From Sphingomonas montana (GTDB lineage: Bacteria > Pseudomonadota > Alphaproteobacteria > Sphingomonadales > Sphingomonadaceae), in NCBI RefSeq assembly GCF_001956315.1, contig NZ_KV887142.1:108152-172151 (forward strand): 64,000 nucleotides of DNA. Reading direction: 5' to 3'. Below are positions 35,526 through 44,274 of the stretch, in pieces (within the stretch, counting starts at the first letter, position 1; every line of letters begins with the position of its first letter). Made by a program: the position numbers and the translations under genes. The notes below the pieces were generated by a model. That model did not search any database, was not told the DNA's origin, and was given only the letters and a program-made list of their open reading frames with translations.

Positions 35526-36488
35526 ATGGCCGTATTCACCCAGGTCTCCGCAGAGGAGATGGCAGCCCTGCTGGCCCGCTACACCGCCGGCACGCTGTTG
35601 TCGGCAAAGGGCATTGCCGAAGGGGTGGAGAACAGCAACTTCCTGGTCGACACGACCACCGGCCGCTACATCCTGACGCTGTACGAAGGGCGCGTCGACG
35701 CGGCCGACCTGCCCTTCTTCCTGTCCCTACTCGATCATCTCGCCGATGCCGGCCTGCCCGTCCCGCGTGCTATCCGCGACCGGGCGGGGGTGCAGGTCCA
35801 GACCGTCGCCGGCCGCCCCGCCTGTCTGATCGAGTTCCTGTCCGGCGTGTCGGTCACCCATCCCACCGCGGTGCAGGCGCGCGCCGCCGGGGCCGCACTC
35901 GGCGCGTTGCATGCCGCGCTGCGCGATTTTGCGCCCCGCCGCCCGAACGCGCTGGGCATCGCGGGGTGGAACGCGCTGGCCGATCGCTGCGGCGACGATC
36001 TCGATCGGGTGATCCCCGGGCTGACGGCGCGCGTGGCCGACGAACGTGCGTTCCTCGACGCGCACTGGCCGCACGCCCTGCCCGTTTCCACCATCCATGC
36101 CGATCTGTTTCCGGACAATGTCCTGATGCTGGACGACGCGGTCACCGGGATGATCGACTTCTACTTCGCCTGTACCGATCTGCGCGCGCTCGACGTCGCG
36201 GTCACCCACGCCGCCTGGTGCTTCGATCCGGACGGCAGCGTCTTTCACCGCGACCGGGCGGCGGCCTTGCTGGCCGGCTATGCCGAGACCTTCGGCCTGA
36301 CCGATGCCGAGCGTGCGGCCCTCCCCATCCTGGCCCGCGGCGCATCGCTTCGCTTCGCGCTCACCCGCGCGTGGGACTGGCTGAACACGCCCGGCGACGC
36401 GCTGGTCACCCGCAAGGATCCCACCGCCTTCGTCCGCCGCATGGACGCCTATCGCGATCTGCCTGTGAAAGACCTGTTCCCGCTATGA
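35526..36488 (+). CDS. thrB: Homoserine kinase (ThrB, aminoglycoside-phosphotransferase fold)
   Basis: A 320-residue kinase that phosphorylates homoserine in threonine synthesis. It belongs to the APH-fold type used by alphaproteobacteria and pseudomonads rather than the GHMP type of E. coli. Family segments are [15 protein letters not shown] near the N terminus, the catalytic loop [13 protein letters not shown] and the metal-binding [11 protein letters not shown]. Full length. Overlaps rnhA by ATGA. Confidence 0.94.
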   Translation: MAVFTQVSAEEMAALLARYTAGTLLSAKGIAEGVENSNFLVDTTTGRYILTLYEGRVDAADLPFFLSLLDHLADAGLPVPRAIRDRAGVQVQTVAGRPACLIEFLSGVSVTHPTAVQARAAGAALGALHAALRDFAPRRPNALGIAGWNALADRCGDDLDRVIPGLTARVADERAFLDAHWPHALPVSTIHADLFPDNVLMLDDAVTGMIDFYFACTDLRALDVAVTHAAWCFDPDGSVFHRDRAAALLAGYAETFGLTDAERAALPILARGASLRFALTRAWDWLNTPGDALVTRKDPTAFVRRMDAYRDLPVKDLFPL

Positions 36489-36967
36489 CGACCGACCTCG
36501 CCGCGCTTTCGGCCACCGACCCCGCTGCGCTCACGACCGTGGAAATCGCGACCGACGGCGCCTGCAAGGGCAATCCCGGCCCCGGTGGCTGGGGCGCGCT
36601 CATCCGCGCGGCGGGCAAGGAGAAGGAATTGTCCGGCGGAGAGGTGCTGACCACCAACAACCGCATGGAACTGATGGCCGCGATCCGCGGGCTGGAGGCG
36701 CTGACCCGCCCCTGCCACGTCATCCTTTCCACCGACAGCCGTTACGTGATGGACGGCCTGACCAAGTGGATCAAGGGCTGGCAGAAAAACGGATGGAAGA
36801 CCGCCGCGCGCCAACCCGTCAAGAATGCCGACCTGTGGCAGGACCTGATCGCCGCCTCCGCCCGCCATTGGATCGAATGGAAATGGGTCAAGGGCCATGC
36901 CGGCCATCCCGACAACGAACGCGCCGACATACTGGCATCCACCGCCGCGCTAGGTGCCCGCCGCTAA
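36485..36967 (+). CDS. rnhA: Ribonuclease HI
   Basis: A 160-residue RNase H that degrades RNA in RNA-DNA hybrids, for example R-loops and primers. The catalytic acidic residues are in [18 protein letters not shown] (Asp), NRMELMAAI (Glu), LSTDSRYV (Asp) and [11 protein letters not shown] (Asp). About 18 extra residues precede the domain ([18 protein letters not shown]). Coupled to thrB. Confidence 0.96.
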   Translation: MTTDLAALSATDPAALTTVEIATDGACKGNPGPGGWGALIRAAGKEKELSGGEVLTTNNRMELMAAIRGLEALTRPCHVILSTDSRYVMDGLTKWIKGWQKNGWKTAARQPVKNADLWQDLIAASARHWIEWKWVKGHAGHPDNERADILASTAALGARR

Positions 36968-36990
36968 CGGCGACATGGGCTTAAACTAAA

Positions 36991-37099
36991 CCGTCCATCC
37001 CGAGCGCAGTCGAGGGACCCGTTGAGCGTGGCCGAGACGTCCGACAGCACCCCTCGGCTACGCTCGGGGGAGTGCCTCGACTGCGCTCGGCATGGACGG
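36991..37099. repeat. Dispersed nested palindrome, complete copy (family A)
   Basis: A 109-base copy with outer arms CCGTCCATCCCGAGCGCAGT and ACTGCGCTCGGCATGGACGG. It lies 23 bases after rnhA in a 299-base gap that otherwise holds only the presumed promoter of the next gene. The paired changes in the arms (gcag in the left arm, ctgc in the right) relative to other copies keep the hairpin intact. Confidence 0.85.
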
Positions 37100-37266
37100 A
37101 TCTGGATTGAGTCAACCAGAACTCATCTGTGCGCACTCCCGCGCGTACCTCCTTCGGACATGAGGCAACGAAAGCCCTGGCCCGGACGTTCAATTGTCAT
37201 TCAGGCAAACCGCCCCATATAGGCGGTCAACTGCCCAGAATTCCGTCCGCCAGAAAGTCGAACCCC

Positions 37267-37950
37267 ATGTCGCTCCGTCGCACGATTCTCTCCCTCGCCG
37301 CTCCGCTCTCCCTGCTCGCGCTCAGCGCGTGTGCCACGCCGTTCGCGGCCGACGTTTCGCGTTACCAGCGCATGCCCGCGCCGCAGGGACAGAGCTTCGT
37401 CGTCCAGGCGCTCGATCCGGACAAGCGCGGTGGCCTCGAATTCGCACAGTATGCCAGCTACGTGACGCAGGAACTGGCCCGCCAGGGCTATCGTCCGGCC
37501 GCCACGCCGTCGGCCGCCACCTTCGTCGTCTCGCTCGACTACGGCGTGGACAATGGTAACGAGAAGGTCGTCTCCACCCCCGGCTTCGGCGGCGGATTCG
37601 GCTATGGCGGGTTCGGCGGCTTCGGGCGCTTTGGCTATGGCCGCTACGGGTTCGGCTCGCCCTTCTTCTACGGCTATGGCGATCCGTTCTTCGGTGGCGG
37701 CTACAACAACGTCCAGAGCTACACCTATTTCACCACCTTCCTCGACATGCAGATCAGCCGCACCGCCGATGGCGAACGGCTGTTCGAGGGTAAGGCCAAG
37801 GCCCGCTCGCGCACCGACAGCCTGCCGCGCATCGTCCCCAATCTGGTCGAAGCGATGTTCACCGCCTTCCCCGGCCGTTCGGGCGAGGAGGTGCGTATCA
37901 CCATCCCCGAGGACAACCGCCCCTCCACCATCCGCGACCGTCGCCGTTAA
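37267..37950 (+). CDS. DUF4136-type lipoprotein
   Basis: A 227-residue lipoprotein. The signal peptide ends at the lipobox LSAC (LSLLALSACATPF). The DUF4136-like body (QSFVVQALDPDKRGGLEFAQYASYVTQELARQGY compressed as FVVQALDPD and QELARQGY) is interrupted at about residues 105-152 by a Gly/Tyr/Phe-rich loop (GFGGGFGYGGFGGFGRFGYG). The C-terminal part (FLDMQISRTADGERLFEGKA) resumes the fold. Probably an outer-membrane lipoprotein facing the periplasm; function unknown. Confidence 0.82.
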   Translation: MSLRRTILSLAAPLSLLALSACATPFAADVSRYQRMPAPQGQSFVVQALDPDKRGGLEFAQYASYVTQELARQGYRPAATPSAATFVVSLDYGVDNGNEKVVSTPGFGGGFGYGGFGGFGRFGYGRYGFGSPFFYGYGDPFFGGGYNNVQSYTYFTTFLDMQISRTADGERLFEGKAKARSRTDSLPRIVPNLVEAMFTAFPGRSGEEVRITIPEDNRPSTIRDRRR

Positions 37951-37972
37951 GTCACCGCGCCAGGCAAGAACG

Positions 37973-38002
37973 AAAGCCCCGACCGAAAGGCCGGGGCTTT
38001 TT
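37973..38002 (+). terminator. Rho-independent terminator of the lipoprotein gene
   Basis: AAAGCCCCGACC, a GAAA loop and GGCCGGGGCTTTTTC form a strong stem with a T tail, 23 bases after the stop codon. The GAAA tetraloop and flanking A/T runs make it a textbook intrinsic terminator that could also work from the other side. Confidence 0.92.
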
Positions 38003-38048
38003 CATTGGCATCGCCCGCGTCCCGCAGAGGGTGATGACGCTAGTCCGG

Positions 38049-38073
38049 TCCTCGACTACGCTCGGCACAAGCG
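38049..38073. repeat. Fragment of family A repeat
   Basis: The stretch CCTCGACTACGCTCGGCACA matches the right outer arm of the nested palindrome at 30706-30814, without the rest of the element. It is a remnant or a half-copy in the gap after the lipoprotein terminator. Confidence 0.6.
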
Positions 38074-38111
38074 GAAGTGAGGCGGATCGCTGACGCGCGC
38101 AACGCGTCGCC

Positions 38112-38642
38112 TTATCGCGACGTCTGGCCCTGCGCGGCCATCGCCACCAGTTGCGTTTCGATCAGCGCGACGGCGTCCGAAACACTAACAATTGCTGTAT
38201 CCACGATGAGCCGAGGTTCCGTCCACGGGACATAGTCGTGCGAGACCACCGACGCCCATGTCGGCAGCGTGAAACCATGTATGTCCGGCGCACGCCCCTC
38301 CACCCGACGCCGATGTTCGGCTTCGTCGCTACAGACGACTTCCACCTCGACGAGACGTACCCCCACCACGGCGCGCGCCACCGCGCGCCAGCCCTCGCGG
38401 CTTTCGGGAACGGGGTTGACGCCGTCGGCGACAACCGGATTGCCAAGCTTCAGGTTCGACGCTGCAACCGCAAAGGCGACGGCATAACCTGCGGCACCGA
38501 CATCGTCGGCAAATCCCGGATAGTGCCGGAGCGCATGTTCGATCTCGTCGACCCGAACATAGGCCGCCGACAATCTGACGACCAACGCCTTTCCGATCGT
38601 CGTCTTGCCCGTACCGGGCAGTCCGCTGAGAACGATGAGCAT
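38112..38642 (-). CDS. P-loop kinase-like ATPase (AAA_33 type)
   Basis: A 176-residue protein starting MLIVLSGLPGTGKTTIGKAL, a Walker A at residues 8-15. Later segments RVDEIEHALR, ADGVNPVPESREGWRAVA and CSDEAEHRRRVEGR resemble small kinases of the zeta-toxin/AAA_33 group that phosphorylate nucleotides or small molecules. The ATG at 38642 has GGAG upstream; the open frame before it is not part of the domain. No antitoxin-like gene is adjacent, so a free-standing kinase is more likely. Substrate unknown. Confidence 0.8.
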   Translation of the reverse strand: MLIVLSGLPGTGKTTIGKALVVRLSAAYVRVDEIEHALRHYPGFADDVGAAGYAVAFAVAASNLKLGNPVVADGVNPVPESREGWRAVARAVVGVRLVEVEVVCSDEAEHRRRVEGRAPDIHGFTLPTWASVVSHDYVPWTEPRLIVDTAIVSVSDAVALIETQLVAMAAQGQTSR

Positions 38643-38748
38643 CAAATCTCCGCCGTCATGTCGGCCGGGCCGGTCCCCCGCCTGAGCGACGCGCCCTATC
38701 CGCAACACCCGACACCCCGACGCGCGGCAGACACGCCGGCGCGGGCCT

Positions 38749-40170
38749 TCAGCCTTCCAGCTGGCGGATCAGCAACCGCACGTCGGCGTCCAGTTCGGCA
38801 TCCTGCGCGCGCAGCTTCTCGATCTGCTTCACCGCGTGGATCACGGTCGTATGATCGCGCCCGCCGAATCGCCGGCCGATCTCGGGCAGCGAACGCGGCG
38901 TCAGCTGCTTGGACAGATACATCGCCACCTGTCGCGGCCGCGCGACCTCGCGCGCGCGGCGCGCGCTCGACATCTCTGTCTGGCGGATGCGATAATGATC
39001 CGACACACGCCGCTGGATCTCCTCGATCGTGATGCGACGCTGGTTAGCGCGCAACAGGTCGGACAGCGTCTCCTGCGCAAAATCCATGTCGATCGTCCGC
39101 CCGAGCAGCGTGGCATAGGCCACCACACGGTTCAGCGCGCCTTCCAGCTCGCGGACGTTCGCGCTGATCCGCTTGGCCAGGAACATCGCGACATCGGCCG
39201 GCACCGCGGCCCCGGTCATGCCTTCCAGCTTTTTGTCGATGATGTTCAGCCGCAGCTCGAAATCGGCCGGGTTCACGTCCGCCACCAGGCCCCAGCCCAG
39301 CCGCGACAGGATGCGGCTTTCGATCCCTTCCAGGTCCTGCGGGCTGCGATCCGCAGTGATGATGAGCCTGCGCCCGGCCGAGATGATCTCGTTCATCGTG
39401 TGGAAGAATTCTTCCTGCGTCGAATCCTTGCCCGCGATGAACTGGACGTCGTCGATCATCAGCAGGTCGGCGGACCGCAGCCGCGCCTTGAACGACAGCG
39501 TATCCTTCGCGCGCATCGCGGACACGAATTCGAACATGAACTTTTCGGCGGACATGTAGATCACGCGCGCATCCGGGTGGCGCGCCAGATAATCCTGGCC
39601 GATCGCATGCATCAGGTGCGTCTTGCCGAGGCCGGTGCCGCCATGCAGGAACAGCGGGTTGAACGTCACCGGCCCACCCAGCGCCAGCGTCCGCGCCGCG
39701 TTGTACGCGACCTCGTTGGCCTTGCCGACCACGAAGCTGTCGAAGGTGTAGCGCGCTTCCAGCGGCGTCCCGATCGGCGACAGCGGCGCCACCACCGGCT
39801 CGGCGACGGCAGCAGCGGCGACCGGCTCGATCGCGGACGGGGTGTCCGCGCCAAAACTTGCCAGCCGGACGGCCTCGCTGCGGGCCGCCACGCGCACTTC
39901 GGTCACATGCGGCAACACCGCGCGCCACGCTGCGCGCAGCTGGTCGGAAAAATGCGTCGCGACCCAGCTCGCCATGAAATCGGACGGCGCGGCCAGCGTG
40001 ACGACGCCGTCAACGTCGTCGAATCCGTCCAGCCCCAGCGGCTTCAGCCAGCCGTCGAACGTGCGCGCACCCAACGACCGGCGGAGCATATCGCGGACGG
40101 CGATCCATGCGGCCTCGACCGGGGACATCCCCGCGGCAACATCGTCGATCGCCTCCATTGCAACTGCCAC
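38749..40170 (-). CDS. dnaA: Chromosomal replication initiator protein DnaA
   Basis: A protein of about 473 residues. Domain I (WIAVRDMLRRSLGARTFDGWL) and a short linker precede the AAA+ domain with FLHGGTGLGKTHLMHAIG, LLMIDDVQFIAGK and VRELEGALNR. The C-terminal DNA-binding domain has the signature FGGRDHTTVIHAVKQIE. I favour the GTG at 40170 because GGGGAG stands six bases upstream. The ATG four codons later (40158) lacks such a site. No dnaN is nearby, in line with the scattered dnaA locus of sphingomonads. Confidence 0.96.
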   Translation of the reverse strand: MAVAMEAIDDVAAGMSPVEAAWIAVRDMLRRSLGARTFDGWLKPLGLDGFDDVDGVVTLAAPSDFMASWVATHFSDQLRAAWRAVLPHVTEVRVAARSEAVRLASFGADTPSAIEPVAAAAVAEPVVAPLSPIGTPLEARYTFDSFVVGKANEVAYNAARTLALGGPVTFNPLFLHGGTGLGKTHLMHAIGQDYLARHPDARVIYMSAEKFMFEFVSAMRAKDTLSFKARLRSADLLMIDDVQFIAGKDSTQEEFFHTMNEIISAGRRLIITADRSPQDLEGIESRILSRLGWGLVADVNPADFELRLNIIDKKLEGMTGAAVPADVAMFLAKRISANVRELEGALNRVVAYATLLGRTIDMDFAQETLSDLLRANQRRITIEEIQRRVSDHYRIRQTEMSSARRAREVARPRQVAMYLSKQLTPRSLPEIGRRFGGRDHTTVIHAVKQIEKLRAQDAELDADVRLLIRQLEG

Positions 40171-40568
40171 GCCCGTCTCCCCATTCACCGCGCCACCAAG
40201 GCTGCGACATGTCAGTCCTGTCGATCCACCGTCCGGAAAGGTCTCCTGCGTCCTTCCGACGGAAGGACGCACGTTTCCGATGCGAAAGCCGCGAACGGCC
40301 ACCACCGGAGTCCGGATCACCAAGACTGTGTGCCGCCAACGGAGAGTCGCCCCGCGGCAGACCCCTTTCTAGGGACAGGCGCGGGGCGCGATCAATCCCC
40401 GGAAATGTCACTGAACGGAAATAAACCGTTTGACAGCCAAAGCCCGCAGAAATGCGTCCGATGCCTCGCAAGCCATTCCAGTTCAACGATTTTCCGGCAG
40501 CCGTTGCCCGTCTGTTCCAAACGAATCAAACGAGGAACCGCGGTAATCCGCGCTTTTCCGGACGCACG
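40171..40568. other. dnaA leader and promoter region
   Basis: Roughly 400 bases without a gene between dnaA and the rpsT terminator. On the dnaA transcript it contains a perfect hairpin with 9-base arms (CGTCCTTCC at 40249-40257, GGAAGGACG at 40261-40269, three-base loop) about 80 bases before the start codon. I see no DnaA boxes of the TTATCCACA type, so this is probably not the replication origin. Confidence 0.5.
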
Positions 40569-40604
40569 AAAAAACCCGGCGGCTTGGTAGCCACCGGGTC
40601 TTTT
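40569..40604 (-). terminator. Rho-independent terminator of rpsT
   Basis: Read on the minus strand, ACCCGGTGGC, a six-base loop and GCCGCCGGGT are followed by TTTTTTCG. It lies about 40 bases after the rpsT stop codon and separates rpsT from dnaA. Confidence 0.88.
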
Positions 40605-40645
40605 CATACCATCCGCTAACACCGCCCAAGAGCGATGCGTACGCC

Positions 40646-40909
40646 TTAGCCCAGCGCGGCGACGCGCTTGGTCAGGCGCGAAATCTTGCGCGAAACGGTG
40701 TTCTTGTGCAGCACGCCCTTGGACACGCCGCGCATCATCTCCGGCTGAGCCGCCAGCAGTGCCGTTGCCGCTGCATCCTTGTCGCCCGTCGCCAGAGCCA
40801 GTTCGACCTTCTTCACGAACGTCCGGATCCGGCTCACGCGCGCGCCGTTGATTTCGGCACGACGCTCATTGCGGCGGATACGCTTCTTGGCTTGTGGCGT
40901 GTTCGCCAT
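40646..40909 (-). CDS. rpsT: 30S ribosomal protein S20 (bS20)
   Basis: An 87-residue basic helical protein that binds 16S rRNA early in 30S assembly. It starts [17 protein letters not shown] and contains the conserved [19 protein letters not shown]. Monocistronic by appearance, with its own terminator. Adjacent to dnaA, as in many alphaproteobacteria. Confidence 0.98.
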   Translation of the reverse strand: MANTPQAKKRIRRNERRAEINGARVSRIRTFVKKVELALATGDKDAAATALLAAQPEMMRGVSKGVLHKNTVSRKISRLTKRVAALG

Positions 40910-41022
40910 AGAAATCAGTCCTCGACAGGCTAAATGATTTAAACGGCGCAGGCGCAGGCCCGAACCGTGAAGGCGCGTTCCCTACTGCGATTCCCCGGAC
41001 CGGTCAACCGAAACGGCGTTCC

Positions 41023-41835
41023 TCAACGCTGGCATTTGGGGCACCAGAAGGTCGATCGCCCGCCCTCCGCGCGGCGTTCCACCACACCCCCGCATGGGCA
41101 GGCGTCACCCGTCCGGCCATAGACCCGGAACTGCGTGCTGAAATAGCCCAGATTGCCGTCCGGCTGCGCATAGTCGCGCAACGTCGATCCGCCCGCGTCG
41201 ATCGCCGACAGCAGCACCGCGCGCACCGCATCGACCAACCGCCCCAGCCGCCGCGGCCCGATCGAACCGCCTGCACTGGACGGCGCGATCCCCGCCATGT
41301 TCAGCGCCTCGCACACATAGATATTGCCCAGCCCCGCCACGATCCGCTGATCGAGCAGCAACGCCTTGATCGGTCCTGCCCGTCCGGCGAGCTTCGCACT
41401 CAGGTAGGCGCGATTGAACGCCGCCCCCAGCGGCTCCGGCCCCAGCGCGGCGAACGCCGGGAAGGCCTCCACGTCGTCGGTCCGCACCAGGTCGATCGAC
41501 CCGAACCGCCGCGCGTCGTTCAGCGCCAGCCGTCGCCTCGCATCGGTTTCCAGCACCAGATGGTCATGCTTCCCCACCTCGCCCGGATCGATCCGCCAGC
41601 GCCCCGACATGCCCAGATGAAAGATCATCGTATCGCCGCGGTCCGTGCTCACCAGACCGTATTTGGCACGCCGCCCCAGCGCGGTCACCACCGCCCCCGT
41701 CATCCGCTGCCGCAGGTCGACCGGTATCGCCCGCCGGATATCCGCCCGGCGCGGCTCCACCAGGGTCAGCCGCGCCCCCTCGAGCACAGGACGCAACCCC
41801 CGCACGGTCGTCTCGACTTCCGGTAATTCTGGCAT
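41023..41835 (-). CDS. mutM: Formamidopyrimidine-DNA glycosylase
   Basis: A 270-residue bifunctional glycosylase/AP lyase that removes 8-oxoguanine. The N-terminal PELPEVETTV, with catalytic proline and glutamate, follows the initiator Met. Other segments are RRAKYGLV (Lys), LLDQRIVAGLGNIYVCEAL (helix-two-turn-helix) and the C-terminal zinc finger CPCGG ... CPKCQR, which ends the protein. The ATG at 41835 is fixed by the need for Pro2. The family and length are unambiguous. Confidence 0.97.
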   Translation of the reverse strand: MPELPEVETTVRGLRPVLEGARLTLVEPRRADIRRAIPVDLRQRMTGAVVTALGRRAKYGLVSTDRGDTMIFHLGMSGRWRIDPGEVGKHDHLVLETDARRRLALNDARRFGSIDLVRTDDVEAFPAFAALGPEPLGAAFNRAYLSAKLAGRAGPIKALLLDQRIVAGLGNIYVCEALNMAGIAPSSAGGSIGPRRLGRLVDAVRAVLLSAIDAGGSTLRDYAQPDGNLGYFSTQFRVYGRTGDACPCGGVVERRAEGGRSTFWCPKCQR

Positions 41836-41919
41836 GGTGCGGAGATATGGTCGGGGACCGCCCGCGGCAAGCGCGCCCCCGGATCTGCGAAACCACGCTG
41901 GTCGGTCACCCCCCCACAC

Positions 41920-42028
41920 CCGTCCATCCCGAGCGAAGTCGAGGGCCCCTTCGAGCGAAGCCGAGAAGCCCACATCGCCCCTTGGCTACGCTCGGGGAAA
42001 GGCCCCCGACTGCGCTCGGGATGGACGG
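41920..42028. repeat. Dispersed nested palindrome, complete copy (family A)
   Basis: Another 109-base copy, between mutM and uvrC, with outer arms CGTCCATCCCGAGCGAAGTC and GACTGCGCTCGGGATGGACG. Together with the family B hairpin that follows it fills the gap. No gene is present. Confidence 0.85.
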
Positions 42029-42079
42029 GGGGCGTGAGGTAGTTCGGAGGACAGGAGTTCGAAGGCCCGCACCCCCCCC

Positions 42080-42184
42080 GTTCGGTTCGAGCCTGTCGAG
42101 AACCCGACCCAACCCCCAAACCCCGTTCGGTTCGAGCCTGTCGAGAACTTAGCGCAGCGTTCTCGACAGGCTCGAACCAAACGG
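42080..42184. repeat. Family B hairpin plus an extra single arm
   Basis: A single arm GTTCGGTTCGAGCCTGTC at about 42080 is followed by a complete hairpin. The arms of the latter are 42123-42148 and 42159-42184 (26 bases each, one mismatch) with a 10-base loop. It ends 12 bases before the uvrC stop codon region and may act as its transcription terminator. Confidence 0.8.
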
Positions 42185-42196
42185 GCTGGTGCTTAG

Positions 42197-44122
42197 TCAC
42201 CCCCCGGCATGAAAATGGTCATGGATCGCCCGCGCCATTGCCGCCGACACCCCCGGCGCGCGCTGCAGATCCTCCAGCGCCGCCGCGCGCACCGCCTTGG
42301 CGGTCCCGAAATGCATCAGCAGCGCCTTCTTCCGCGCCGGGCCGATCCCCGGCACGTCGTCCAGCGGGTTCGCCGTGAACGCCTTCGCCCGCTTCGCCCG
42401 GTGCGCGCCGATCGCAAAGCGGTGCGCTTCGTCGCGCAGCCGTTGCAGGAAGAACAGCACCGGCGAATTGAGCGGCAACATCGACTCGCGCCCGCCCGGC
42501 ATGTGGAAATGCTCGCGCCCCGCATTGCGGTCCGGCCCCTTGCTGATCCCGACGACGGGCACGTCCTGCACCCCCATTTCCTCCAGCACCGCGCACACCG
42601 CCGACAGCTGCCCCTTGCCGCCGTCGATCAGCAACAAGTCCGGCCACTCGCCGCTCGTCCGCTCCGGGTCCTCCTTCTCCAGCCGCGCGAACCGGCGCTC
42701 CAGCACCTCGCGCATCATCGCGAAATCGTCGCCTGCCGCCGTCTCCGGCCGCTTGATGTTGAACTTGCGGTACGCGCCCTTCCGGAACCCCTCCGGCCCT
42801 GCGACGATCATCGCGCCGACCATGTTGGTGCCCATGATATGACTGTTGTCGTACACTTCGATGCGCCCCGGCGGCCCCTCAAGCTCGAACAGGTCGGCCA
42901 CCTCGGACAGCAGCTTCCCCTGCGTCGTCGACTCCGCCAGCCGCCGGTCCAGTGCCTCGATCGCGTTGCGGCTCGCCTGCGCGACCAGCTTCACCTGGTC
43001 GCCGCGCTGTGGCTGCTTCAGCTGCACCTTGCGCTCCGCCTTCTCGGTCAGCGCCGCCTCGATCAGCACCGCCTCCGGCAGCACGCGGTCGAGCAGCACC
43101 AGCTTGGGCGGCGGCACCTCCTCGTAGAACTGCATCAGGAACCCGGCGAGCACCTCCTCCTCCGGCACCTCGGCCGTGTGTGCGGGGAAGAAGCTGCGAT
43201 GCCCCCAATTCTGCCCGCCGCGGATGAAGAACGCCTGGATCCCCATCACGCCCGACCGGTTGGCCAGCGCGAAGACATCCGCGTCGCCGATCCCCTCCGC
43301 ATTGATTGCCTGCGTCCCCTGGATGAACGTCAGCGCGCGCAACCGGTCGCGCAAAATTGTCGCCAGCTCGTAATCCATCGCCTCGGCAGCGACCGACATC
43401 TGCTCGCCCAGCTTCTTCTGCACCTGCGTCGACTTGCCGCCCAGGAACGCCTTCGCGTCGCTCACCAGCTCGGCATAGTCCTCCTTGGCGATCCGGTCGA
43501 CGCACGGCGCGGAACAGCGTTTGATCTGGTGCAGCAGGCACGGCCGCGACCGGTTGGCGAAGAAACTGTCGGTGCAGGACCTGAGCAAAAACAGCTTCTG
43601 CAACGCGTTCAACGTACGCGTGACGGACCCCGCACTGGCGAACGGCCCATAATATTGCCCGACCGCACGGCGCGCGCCACGATGCTTCTGCACCCGCGGA
43701 AACGCATGATCCTCACGCAGCAGGATGAACGGGAAACTCTTATCGTCGCGCAGCAGGACGTTGTACGGCGGCCGATACCGCTTGATCAGCTGCGCCTCCA
43801 GCAGCAGCGCCTCCGACTCCGTGTTGGTCGTCACGATCGTCATCGACCGCGTCTGCGCCACCATCCGCGCGATGCGTTTGGGCAGGCGCGACACCTGCAC
43901 ATAATTGCCGACGCGGTTCTTCAGCGCCTTCGCCTTGCCGACATACAGCACGTCGCCCTTGGCGTCCTGCATCCGGTACACGCCGGGCCGCAGCGGCAGC
44001 GTCGCCAGCACGTTCCGGATCGCCGCCACCCCCGCCTCGATATCGGGCGCATCGCTCCCCCGGACGGTAAAGGCGGATTTCTCCTCGTTGAAACGGTCGG
44101 TGCTGCTGGTCGTATCGCTCAC
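42197..44122 (-). CDS. uvrC: Excinuclease ABC subunit C
   Basis: A 641-residue nuclease that makes the two incisions in UvrABC nucleotide excision repair. Domains in order: GIY-YIG (RPGVYRMQDAKGDVLYVGKAK) at about 45-125, UVR motif region near 240, and the RNase H-like C-terminal nuclease (IEVYDNSHIMGTNMVGAMIV, LLIDGGKGQLSA). Tandem helix-hairpin-helix motifs come last (LDDVPGIGPARKKALLMHFG). The start is a GTG at 44122; no in-frame ATG is available before the first domain. Confidence 0.96.
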   Translation of the reverse strand: MSDTTSSTDRFNEEKSAFTVRGSDAPDIEAGVAAIRNVLATLPLRPGVYRMQDAKGDVLYVGKAKALKNRVGNYVQVSRLPKRIARMVAQTRSMTIVTTNTESEALLLEAQLIKRYRPPYNVLLRDDKSFPFILLREDHAFPRVQKHRGARRAVGQYYGPFASAGSVTRTLNALQKLFLLRSCTDSFFANRSRPCLLHQIKRCSAPCVDRIAKEDYAELVSDAKAFLGGKSTQVQKKLGEQMSVAAEAMDYELATILRDRLRALTFIQGTQAINAEGIGDADVFALANRSGVMGIQAFFIRGGQNWGHRSFFPAHTAEVPEEEVLAGFLMQFYEEVPPPKLVLLDRVLPEAVLIEAALTEKAERKVQLKQPQRGDQVKLVAQASRNAIEALDRRLAESTTQGKLLSEVADLFELEGPPGRIEVYDNSHIMGTNMVGAMIVAGPEGFRKGAYRKFNIKRPETAAGDDFAMMREVLERRFARLEKEDPERTSGEWPDLLLIDGGKGQLSAVCAVLEEMGVQDVPVVGISKGPDRNAGREHFHMPGGRESMLPLNSPVLFFLQRLRDEAHRFAIGAHRAKRAKAFTANPLDDVPGIGPARKKALLMHFGTAKAVRAAALEDLQRAPGVSAAMARAIHDHFHAGG

Positions 44123-44191
44123 CCCCGCGATCTAGGGACCAGGACACGAAACGGGAAGCCCCGGGAGGAAGTGCCGGTCAGGAACACATGA

Positions 44192-44256
44192 AGCCCCTCT
44201 CCTGCAGGGGAGGGGCTATGAAGAATCCCAACGTCATCCCGGACTTGATCCGGGAT
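44192..44256. repeat. Two adjacent hairpins between convergent-strand gene ends
   Basis: AGCCCCTCTCCTGCAGGGGA with its complement (44192-44217) is a near-perfect palindrome of the CTCTCC/GGAGAG family. Eighteen bases on, ATCCCGGA-cttga-TCCGGGAT (44236-44256) is a perfect copy of the CCCGGA family. Both lie in the 150-base gap between the glycosyltransferase stop and the uvrC start. Confidence 0.75.
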
Positions 44257-44274
44257 CCCGCTTCTCCACCAAGC

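Noticed and set aside
38112..38642. Zeta-type toxin of a toxin-antitoxin pair
   Set aside because: The P-loop fold is similar, but no small antitoxin gene lies next to it; a free-standing small-molecule kinase is the simpler reading.
40171..41022. Replication origin beside dnaA
   Set aside because: No cluster of DnaA boxes, no AT-rich unwinding region and no dnaN or other origin-linked genes are visible.
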